A stretch of 59,680 bases of DNA from a virus: IMG/VR virus record IMGVR_UViG_3300044673_000126, positions 1-59,680 of that record; one strand, 5' to 3'. Every line of letters begins with the position of its first letter. Position 1 is the first letter of the stretch. Both the position numbers and the translations under genes were made by a program. Below, piece by piece: positions 50,295-57,100 of this stretch. A model generated the notes under the pieces. It made no database searches and was not told the origin of the DNA. It saw nothing but the letters and a program-made list of their open reading frames with translations.

Positions 50295-50502
50295 GAAACA
50301 ACTTTCCATCCACGTCAGGGGGAACTCGAAGGAGTGGTCCTTCACCTTCTTGGGGGATCCCAGATGCCTGGCCGAGTGGCGTGCAGATGGCCTTGAGATC
50401 GACGAGGTCTTGAACACCATCCCCACGTGGGTCCCCGCTTCTATGATCCGTCCTTGGTGCATCGTCCAGGACATAGTCAACTTCAAGTGGCCGTGGGCCT
50501 AA
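50287..50502 (+). CDS. Hypothetical protein at head of cassette array, 71 aa
   Basis: ATG at 50287, overlapping the previous gene. The 71-residue product (SIHVRGNSKEWSFTFLGDP, ending VNFKWPWA) is unrecognised. Its stop codon lies inside GCCTAAC, the first core of the first attC site, just as cassette genes end. Yet the core expected at the start of such a cassette is not visible upstream, so it may be a native phage gene to which cassettes were added. Confidence 0.55.
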   Translation: MGKKQLSIHVRGNSKEWSFTFLGDPRCLAEWRADGLEIDEVLNTIPTWVPASMIRPWCIVQDIVNFKWPWA

Positions 50503-50630
50503 CGCCACAGCTAACCGGCCCCGCCGGAGAAAGGGAAGAAATGAGGATCGGAGATGTAGCAAATAATCCAGGACTGTTGCCTGGGGGAGAAACACCCAAG
50601 GCGGGGTCCGAGTTGAGCGGAGGGTTGGGC
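50497..50630 (+). repeat. attC site A (134 nt)
   Basis: Cores GCCTAAC (50497-50503) and GTTGGGC (50624-50630). The arm CGGCCCCGCC pairs with GGCGGGG-T-CCG, and GCTAAC with GTTGAGC. The central loop is long (about 75 nt) and holds a ribosome site and an ATG. Confidence 0.85.
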
Positions 50631-50846
50631 GAGGTCTTCAAGATCGAGTACCGGCTGACCCTCGATTTTCAGGCCACCTCGCTTGAGGGCATCAAAGCCC
50701 GCCTTCCGAAGGGAGCCCAGATCCTCGCCATCAACGACCGCGAGTTCGTGTCTTTCTGCGAGGCGTGCGGCAAGCCCATCTGCGAAGGCGACGGGTGGCA
50801 CCAGGCAGAAGATGTTTACCTTTGTCGCCCCTGCGGCGATGAGTAG
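50541..50846 (+). CDS. Zinc-ribbon cassette protein, 101 aa, start uncertain
   Basis: The frame is open from the ATG at 50541 (GGGAAGAA upstream, in the loop of attC A) through the attC 3' arm into cassette 2. The C-terminus (FCEACGKPICEGDGWHQ, YLCRPCGDE) holds a four-Cys zinc ribbon. If cassette 2 was translated alone it would start nearer 50630, but no clear start is seen there. So this protein may be a fusion made by cassette insertion. Unrecognised role. Confidence 0.55.
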   Translation: MRIGDVANNPGLLPGGETPKAGSELSGGLGEVFKIEYRLTLDFQATSLEGIKARLPKGAQILAINDREFVSFCEACGKPICEGDGWHQAEDVYLCRPCGDE

Positions 50847-50847
50847 C

Positions 50848-50908
50848 GCCCAACGCCCGGAGCTAGCTCGGCCCCGCAGGGGTCCGACGCTGAGCGACAT
50901 GGTTAGAC
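50848..50908 (+). repeat. attC site B (61 nt)
   Basis: Cores GCCCAAC (50848-50854) and GTTAGAC (50902-50908). CCCC-GCA-GGGG forms the tip, then an unpaired T and CCGA/TCGG. It directly follows the stop of cassette 2's gene. Confidence 0.85.
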
Positions 50909-50940
50909 CGCGAATAGAAACCAACCAAAGGAGGACCGGC

Positions 50941-51210
50941 ATGAGCGATGCCAACAATTTCACGACCAACCCCGTGCTGCTGGAGGTTGCCGCCGAGCGC
51001 AACCGGCAGGACGGGAAGTGGGGCACGGCGCAGGACGACAAAAATAACCCACTCGACTGGCACGAAATCATCGCCGACTACAACGGGTGGGCACGGCGGA
51101 TGCTCTGCATGGGGAGCATTGACAAGGGGCGTCGGCGACTGATCCAGGTCGCGGCCATCGCTGTGGCCGCCGTGGAAGCACTTGATCGGCGATTCCCGAG
51201 AGCGGTCTAA
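50941..51210 (+). CDS. Cassette protein, 89 aa
   Basis: AAAGGAGG sits upstream of the ATG at 50941, and the stop TAA lies inside the core of attC C. The helical segment LLEVAAERNRQDGKWGTAQ, then LIQVAAIAVAAVEALDRR, matches a small family common in phages and cassettes that resembles MazG-like nucleotide hydrolases in layout. Function not proven. GC content is near that of the phage. Confidence 0.65.
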   Translation: MSDANNFTTNPVLLEVAAERNRQDGKWGTAQDDKNNPLDWHEIIADYNGWARRMLCMGSIDKGRRRLIQVAAIAVAAVEALDRRFPRAV

Positions 51211-51301
51211 CGACTCAAGCGCACCGGCCCTGCCGCAGGTGAGCCACAACCTTTCAAATATCGGACTTGCGGCAGGGTCCGAGTGGAGCGCTGGGTTGAG
51301 C
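51205..51301 (+). repeat. attC site C (97 nt)
   Basis: Cores GTCTAAC (51205-51211) and GTTGAGC (51295-51301). CCCTGCCGCA pairs perfectly with TGCGGCAGGG (10 bp), then an unpaired T and CGG/CCG. Confidence 0.85.
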
Positions 51302-51323
51302 GCAACCTTGAGGGAGAGGCTAA

Positions 51324-51512
51324 GTGAGAATCGAAATACAGAGGAATGAAAGCAGCCTACCAATTATCTATGGAAATGCTATCAACGCATTTACAAAGGG
51401 GCAGATGTATTGCGTCCTCTTCGAGCACAACCAATCGAGAGTGACCCATAAATTCCCACTGTCCTCGATATTCAGGGTTATTGAGGATTACCCAGACAGT
51501 AAGCGGGATTAG
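51324..51512 (+). CDS. AT-richer cassette protein, 62 aa
   Basis: GTG start at 51324 with GGGAG upstream. The 62-residue product (SSLPIIYGNAINAFTKGQMY, ending VIEDYPDSKRD) is unrecognised. Its codons are clearly AT-richer than those of all neighbours, a sign of separate origin. It ends 1 nt before attC D. Confidence 0.6.
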   Translation: MRIEIQRNESSLPIIYGNAINAFTKGQMYCVLFEHNQSRVTHKFPLSSIFRVIEDYPDSKRD

Positions 51513-51513
51513 C

Positions 51514-51572
51514 GCCCAACTTTCGAGCTAACCGGCGCCGTCAGGCGTCCGGGTTGAGCGAGCCGGTTAGCC
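51514..51572 (+). repeat. attC site D (59 nt)
   Basis: Cores GCCCAAC (51514-51520) and GTTAGCC (51566-51572). 59 nt is the classic attC length. CGCC-GTCA-GGCG forms the tip; unpaired T before CCGG. The sixth core base is C rather than a purine, and the next half-site has the matching change. Confidence 0.8.
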
Positions 51573-51601
51573 GAGCCACGACGAAAACAAAAGGAGAAAA
51601 C

Positions 51602-51817
51602 ATGGAAGCAACCTTCAAAGTAAAACTCAAGCCGTTCACTGTCCCGAATTATGTCTTGGTCGATTTGCCCCCCGGCAAACGGGAGGATGGTTTTACGGAA
51701 GGGCCGAAGTATCGTCTTGAGGATCTGGACCCAGTGACACTCGAAGCCATGTGTGACGAGTTCCGCGATGCAGTGTTCGGTAAGGCGAAGAAGTCACGCC
51801 CGCCCATGGTCGGCTAA
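51602..51817 (+). CDS. Cassette protein, 71 aa
   Basis: AAAAGGAG upstream of the ATG at 51602. Unrecognised 71-residue protein (KVKLKPFTVPNYVLVDLPPG, ending AKKSRPPMVG). Its stop lies inside GGCTAAC, the half-site E. Last cassette gene before tRNA-Pro. Confidence 0.6.
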   Translation: MEATFKVKLKPFTVPNYVLVDLPPGKREDGFTEGPKYRLEDLDPVTLEAMCDEFRDAVFGKAKKSRPPMVG

Positions 51818-51818
51818 C
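51812..51818 (+). repeat. attC half-site E (truncated)
   Basis: GGCTAAC is the exact complement of the core that starts this cassette (GTTAGCC), but no partner core or second arm is found downstream. The array therefore ends in a broken attC, probably where cassettes joined phage DNA. Confidence 0.65.
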
Positions 51819-51840
51819 TTTGTACTAGGCGAACTAACAC

Positions 51841-51917
51841 CCGCGAGTAGCTCAGTCTGGTGGAGCGCCTGCTTTGGGGGCAGGGGGTCGCAGGTTCAAA
51901 TCCTGTCTCGCGGACCA
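51841..51917 (+). tRNA. tRNA-Pro (anticodon TGG)
   Basis: 77 nt: acceptor CCGCGAG/CTCGCGG, D-arm GCTC/GAGC with long loop, anticodon stem CCTGC/GCAGG with loop TTTGGGG (TGG, reads CCA), T-arm CAGG/CCTG, encoded ACCA. Directly after the cassette array. Confidence 0.95.
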
Positions 51918-51979
51918 CGTTGTTTTGTGGGGCCACAATAGCTACACTTCCTTTGTGGCTTCACAGACACGGAGGGGGC

Positions 51980-52156
51980 ATGGCTAACTGCAACCACTTG
52001 CTTGGAGTTTTCTACTGCTTAGAAGTGGATGAAGAGGCTTCCCTCGCTCACGGGAAGGTTGCCTTCTACGCTAGGCCAGCCCCAGTGATTACCATGTGCC
52101 GGCTATGCAATGCTGTCCTTGATATACTCCCGACCGGTGAGCCAAATGAGCCATGA
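51980..52156 (+). CDS. Cys/His small protein, 58 aa
   Basis: GGAGGG before the ATG at 51980. Cys and His at the start (NCNHLLGVFYCLEV) and CRLC near residue 40 form a likely zinc site. Overlaps the next gene. Unrecognised. Confidence 0.55.
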   Translation: MANCNHLLGVFYCLEVDEEASLAHGKVAFYARPAPVITMCRLCNAVLDILPTGEPNEP

Positions 52157-52682
52157 TCTAGCGCAACACATAGGCCAGCTACTCACATCCAAGGATGTCC
52201 GTGAGGGTATCCTCCTTCTTCAAGACGCCCTGCTGATGCTGCCACAGTCCGACTTCCCGCTCCGCCATTACTACGCGGATGGGCAATACGCCCGCGAGAT
52301 GTTCATCGGTAAGAACAAGCTACTCGTTGGCAAGATCCACAAGCACTCGCACATCAACATCCTGTCTATGGGCGAGTGCACAGTGGTCACTGAGTTCGGG
52401 ATCCAGCGACTCAAGGCCCCGCTCACGTTCGTCTCTCCCAAGATGACGAAGCGTGCGATCTTCGCGCACAAGGACACGCTCTGGACTACGGTCCATGTCA
52501 CGGACAAGACCAACCTCGACGAGATCGAGGATGAAGTAATCGCCAAGGACTACTCCGAGTTCGACGAGATAGCCTTTGAGCGCAACCTATCGTTGGCCTC
52601 TAGGCATTGGCCTGTGGTGAAACGATGTGATGAAACAACGGATGGAGAGGAGCGGACTACACGCAACCAGCCAGAGGCTTGA
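52146..52682 (+). CDS. Cupin-like protein, 178 aa
   Basis: ATG at 52146 overlapping the previous stop. Residues 55-115 (KIHKHSHINILSMGECTVVT, then KRAIFAHKDTLWTTVHVTD) have the His-x-His and spaced strands of a small cupin barrel, a fold seen in many phage accessory proteins of unknown role. Last gene of the right arm, directly before the terminator. Confidence 0.6.
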   Translation: MSHDLAQHIGQLLTSKDVREGILLLQDALLMLPQSDFPLRHYYADGQYAREMFIGKNKLLVGKIHKHSHINILSMGECTVVTEFGIQRLKAPLTFVSPKMTKRAIFAHKDTLWTTVHVTDKTNLDEIEDEVIAKDYSEFDEIAFERNLSLASRHWPVVKRCDETTDGEERTTRNQPEA

Positions 52683-52703
52683 CCTCTAGGAGAAGTGCCG
52701 GTA

Positions 52704-52734
52704 GGGGAGGGCCTTCGGGCTCTCCCCTTTTTTT
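52704..52734 (+). terminator. Strong intrinsic terminator ending right arm
   Basis: A 10-bp stem (GGGGAGGGCC with GGCTCTCCCC) closed by a TTCG tetraloop and followed by seven T. It lies where the two arms converge; the left-arm spanin gene ends 6 nt beyond. Confidence 0.95.
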
Positions 52735-52739
52735 ATGCC

Positions 52740-53369
52740 CTAAAATAGGGACCTGATTAGGGCGCCGAGGACCACGCCCTTGGCACCACCACGCCACTCG
52801 GCACGGGCGACCTCACGCTGGGCATCAGCGTTCACCTTCGCCACGGCTGCCTGTAGCTGCTGGCGGGCCAGAGACTCATCATCGAAGGCGGCCTTCATGC
52901 CGATGGTCGCCAGCTTGCTCTCTGCCAGGGCAATACGCAGGCTGTCCCTGTCGGCTGTGACCTCTGAGATCAGTTTGTCCTGCTCGGCCACAATCGCTTC
53001 GAGCTTCTCGACAACGGGAGAATCATCTCCCCCAGCACCAGGCTCGGCCCCATCCACAGGCTTGGGCTTCTGCTTGGCCTGCGCCAGCTCTCGCTTGAGG
53101 GTGGCGATGTTGGCCTGTAACTCTTGCTCCTTTGCTGCGTGGGCCTTGGCCTCTGCCTCATGTTTTGCCGACTCCTCTTGGTGCTGGGTTGCGTATGCGG
53201 CCTCTACCTGGGCAGCCCCATGGTGCCCACTCCATGTATCTGTGACGGTAACCCCACGGTTGCATCCACGGGCGGCTGTCACCACCCCATAGGACGTCAG
53301 CGCCGCGAGGATCCCATACAGAAACGTCCTAGCCGGGACCGGTATTTTGCTCCACAGGTTTAGGATCAC
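52740..53369 (-). CDS. i-spanin-like (Rz-like) protein, 209 aa
   Basis: GTG start at 53369. An N-terminal hydrophobic span (about residues 14-32) is followed by a long charged coiled coil (60-195) rich in Ala, Glu and Lys, the layout of Rz-type inner-membrane spanins that bridge to the outer membrane at lysis. It follows holin and endolysin genes. No separate o-spanin gene was recognised. Confidence 0.65.
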   Translation of the reverse strand: MILNLWSKIPVPARTFLYGILAALTSYGVVTAARGCNRGVTVTDTWSGHHGAAQVEAAYATQHQEESAKHEAEAKAHAAKEQELQANIATLKRELAQAKQKPKPVDGAEPGAGGDDSPVVEKLEAIVAEQDKLISEVTADRDSLRIALAESKLATIGMKAAFDDESLARQQLQAAVAKVNADAQREVARAEWRGGAKGVVLGALIRSLF

Positions 53370-53613
53370 TCTTCACCCCCCGTTTCCAAACCTTGCCGGT
53401 TGTTACTGCCGCGAGAATCGCTACCGCGGCCTCAGTCCAGTCCCTTCGGACACCCGCCTTGATGCCGTCATAGACGAGCACGCCCATGATTGACAGGATC
53501 ACAAAGGAGTAAGCCTGGCTACGATTGGACAGCATGCCCGTAGCCGAGCTGGTATGAGTCTCTCGATACCACCGAGCGAAAACGTCGAACGCATTGGAGA
53601 ACCACTTACGCAC
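53329..53613 (-). CDS. Holin-like membrane protein, 94 aa
   Basis: GTG start at 53613 with AGGAG 7 nt upstream. Two hydrophobic segments (about 34-48 and 63-74) with basic flanks fit a small holin. It lies between endolysin and spanin genes in a conventional lysis order. The end overlaps the spanin gene by about 40 nt. Confidence 0.65.
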   Translation of the reverse strand: MRKWFSNAFDVFARWYRETHTSSATGMLSNRSQAYSFVILSIMGVLVYDGIKAGVRRDWTEAAVAILAAVTTGKVWKRGVKSDPKPVEQNTGPG

Positions 53614-54111
53614 TCAGGACTCCTGCCAGACTTTGATCAATGGGTATGTCCTGACCTTCCGTCCATTCACATTAACATAGACCTCGCCGCGGATCTGCCG
53701 GCGCGGCTGGCTAGCACTCATCCCAACATGAACGCACCCACGTTCAAGGATGAGCTGGTCGATGAGTCGCATGATGCTCGGTGTTGCTTGTATGGCGGCG
53801 AACAGCGCTTCTACCTTCCCATTCATGGGGTAGATGTCGGCAGCCAGCCCATCACAGTGGGCACTCGTGGAGCTTGCACCAGGAATGGCCGCGTTAAGTG
53901 TGACCCCGCGGAACCCAGAGTGCAGCGACCCACCCTTAACCTTCTCGCTCATGCTCCCAGGCCATAGCTTCTCCGCCAATTCAAACACCATGTCGGCGAC
54001 GGGCATCAGGATGTTGCGGATGTTGGCTTCCTGCTGTGCGCTGGGACGGTTCTGGATCCCCATACGCGCAGCGGTCTCAGAGTATAGGTAGTCTTCGTAG
54101 CTGAACCCCAT
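53614..54111 (-). CDS. M15-type peptidase endolysin, 165 aa
   Basis: ATG at 54111 overlaps the giant gene's stop; a GTG at 54114 is also possible. SGFR at about 67-70, then SAHCDGLAADI at about 85-95 (His and Asp zinc ligands) and ERGCVHVGM near 130 (His ligand) are the signature of M15 D-Ala-D-Ala carboxypeptidase-like endolysins, which cut peptidoglycan cross-links. No signal peptide is visible, so export depends on the holin. Confidence 0.85.
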   Translation of the reverse strand: MGFSYEDYLYSETAARMGIQNRPSAQQEANIRNILMPVADMVFELAEKLWPGSMSEKVKGGSLHSGFRGVTLNAAIPGASSTSAHCDGLAADIYPMNGKVEALFAAIQATPSIMRLIDQLILERGCVHVGMSASQPRRQIRGEVYVNVNGRKVRTYPLIKVWQES

Positions 54112-57100
54112 CACTCACCCCCGCCCATACGCTCCTCGACCAGCGACTCGTTGCGGAGCTCCTCCTCCATGCGCCTCGAACCACTGCCCACGTTCGGGAC
54201 AATGATCATGTCTGGGCGCTTGATGTTGCTCATTGCATCGTTCCATGCCCGGATCTCATTCCAGTTCTTCTCTGTAAGATTCCCGTTTTCAAACGCCTGC
54301 TTGAGCCGCTTGATAGCACTGGAGCGCTCGTCCTTAAGCTGACGGTTCGCGGCGTCCTGCTCATAGATCATGGCAGTCTTCTGTGGCGTCACTCCAATGG
54401 CCTTCGCGGCGCGCTCGGCGGGGGTCATCTGGTAGAACTCCTCTGTCCCGCGCATAGGCTTTCTGCCAGGGGCATGCCGCCCGATCCAGAAGGCATCAAC
54501 CAGGTTGGCTGCTCCGGATGGTGCCGCGATCTGGGCCACACCACCGACATAGTCCCCCTGCTCGATCCTTCTGGACCCACGGCGGAGGCTCTCGACAGCA
54601 CCAGTGTTGGCGCCAAGCGACAGGTTGGCGAGGTTCTCCTGCCAACTCTTGTGCGTGTCCACAGAGACTGGGCCCTCACCCATGCTCAACTGAGCGCCGA
54701 AACCATAGAGCGGCGGGATCAACCCGAAGATGCCGGCCGCGGCGAAGCTGGCTGTGCGTGGGCCAAACTTCTCGCGGACCCACTCAATGTAGTCGCGCTT
54801 GACGTCATGGATCGGGGGCTTCCCGCTGATCCTGGAGAGAAGGTTCCAGATGTATGACATCAGGTCCGCCAGCAAGCCGGCAAGTGGGGGGCCGAAGCTG
54901 CCGCCAAGGAGCATCGCGGCGAGCGCACCGTAGGCAGTGCTCTTCATGGAGGCCACCGTGGCAACGGACGCGTGTCGTCCCTCGGCTTCGAGCCGACGAG
55001 CAGTGATGCCCATGTCAGAGATCCACCCACGCAGCACGTTGATGGGGTAGAGCCGGAACAGGACCACCGTCTTCATGAACGCAGCAGACCGGCCGTTCCC
55101 CTCTGGGTTCCAGATCTTCTCATTGCCGAACCCACGCCCCGTATTGAAGTTGGCGTGCGCCGACTGACGCTGGGCGAACGTCATGATCCGGTTGTAGGCC
55201 TCGTCCTTGGTCATCGCTTCGAGCTGGGCCTTGGTGACATCGCTGTTCCGATACCGCTGGGCGAGCTCCTGGCGGACTTGGGCCTCCAGGTCGCCATAGG
55301 TCAGGCGGGAGTAACCCTCGTCCGAGATGGAGACGTAGCCATACTGCGCCCAGATGCCAGTTTTCTTCCCGGCGCTCTTGGCCCTGGACTCAGTAGCTGC
55401 ACCGACAACGTAGGACACGATGTCTCGGATGCGGTTGAGGTTCTCCCCCTTGTTGGCAACGTAGGTGAGGATATCCTTGGTTCCTTCCTTCGCCTGAGAG
55501 AGCTTAGTGGTGTGCGTCGCTCGGCTGATGTCATTGGCCGCAACATCCTCCACGCCAATCTGCATACCGACGTTCACATCTTTGAAGCTAGAGCCCTGGA
55601 TGACTCGGTGCATGACCTCCTTCACGATGGGCCGCATGCGGTCAGCCTCTTCCTGGGTTGCCCAGATCTTGGAGAAATTCTGGAAAGAGAAGATCTCATC
55701 CATGCGCGCATCAAGCACGGCCCTGTCGATCATAGACAGATCCGCGCCAGGCTTGGCCATCAGCGCCAGTAGCTTCACGGCTGCATTCTCAGAGGCCCTG
55801 ATGAGCGGCTCAGTGTAGCCAGTGTCATACATGGCCATCATGTGGGGGCGGCTGGTTGTGAACTGCTGGAAATACTGCGCGGCGCCAAAGGAGATCTTCG
55901 CCATCAGCGCCTTGTAGGCTGTGAACGTGCGGAGCGCGTTGAATGCACCGACAACGCCATCCGCACTGCGCTGCGGAGCGAATGTCGCAAGTGTGTAGTT
56001 CAGGAGCTGGTCGTAGTCCTTCTGGGAGAGCCCATCGGACACTTCAACATGGCGACGGTAGGCGTTGAGCTCCTCGCGGAGGTCGCCTGCGTAGAGGAGG
56101 GACCCTGCCATGTAGCCGGCGGCCCGGCCGTGCATAGAGAGCGCACCGATGATGTCCTCGGAGTAGCCAGCGGTGTTGTTGCGCGCATACTTCAGGCGCC
56201 CCTTGATGTCGGAGGCGCCGGCCATGTAGCGCAAGTCACGGAGCATCGCGCTACGGGCATCCCCAGAGACGCCACCGGCACGATTGTCGATGATCTCCTG
56301 TAGAACTTCGGTGGTGAGCATGCCACCAGCCATCTTGACGAACTTCAGATGGTCATTGTCGCGGAGCTCGCCGCTGTTGGACTCAACGAATCGCCCCTCG
56401 AAGTGATGCCCGAACTTGATTCGGCCAGCCTCGATGTCCTTGCGGAGCTGTGCCTCGATACGATCCGGACTTCCAACGCGGTCAGCCTCTGCCCACAGCT
56501 TGTTCGCGTGCTGCCGAACCATCTGGTCAATAGCAAGCCCCCGGACATCATCCGGGATCTTTGTCTCGCTGTGGCCGGTATCGACCATGATCATACCGAT
56601 GCGATTGCCGTCGGCATCTACCATGTCGAGCTGGCGCGTGGCCTTCTCGTTGCGGAGCAGGGAGATGAAGACGGGGTTCTTCTGGATGATGGAGCGCAAA
56701 GTGTCTGTCTCATCCTCAAACTCGGATACCTTCTTCTCCAGGGCCATGAACTGCTCGTCAAACTTCTCATCTGCTGGGTCCAGCGCGTTCTGCTCGTCGC
56801 GCAACTGGGCCACCTTCGACATGGCCTCTCGGTCGAGGGCTGCCAGGGTCACCTTCTGGATGCCGCGGATGACGTCAACCACCTTGCGGTAGAGCTTCGA
56901 GCCCTCCTCGTCAAGGCCGTATCGGTTGGCAAGCTCCGCCCCATTGATGACCCGTTCCTGGACGCTGCTGTCCATCAGGGCACGTCCGAGCATGGTATAG
57001 GACTGCCCGTCTGTGTCGCGCAGGGAGGCCAGGGCCTTGAGTGTTGGCTGGAGCCCACCCACGATGGAGTCAGCGGCGTGCCGATACATCAGTGCCAGGT

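Larger units (their letters stand above)
50497..51818 (+). mobile_element. Integron-type gene cassette array (four attC sites plus half-site)
   Basis: Four complete attC sites (A-D) and a fifth half-site (E) alternate with single tiny genes. Each complete site has RYYYAAC...GTTRRRY cores enclosing an imperfect palindrome with an unpaired T before CCG. The core starting a cassette (GTTGGGC, GTTAGAC, GTTGAGC, GTTAGCC) complements the first core of that cassette's own attC (GCCCAAC, GTCTAAC, GCCCAAC, GGCTAAC): three perfect, one 6 of 7. This is the rule for integron cassettes. No integrase is encoded; tRNA-Pro follows. Confidence 0.85.

Noticed and set aside
51841-51917. Phage integration site at tRNA-Pro
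   Set aside because: The tRNA is complete with encoded CCA and no integrase or duplicated tRNA end is present; it is a carried tRNA.
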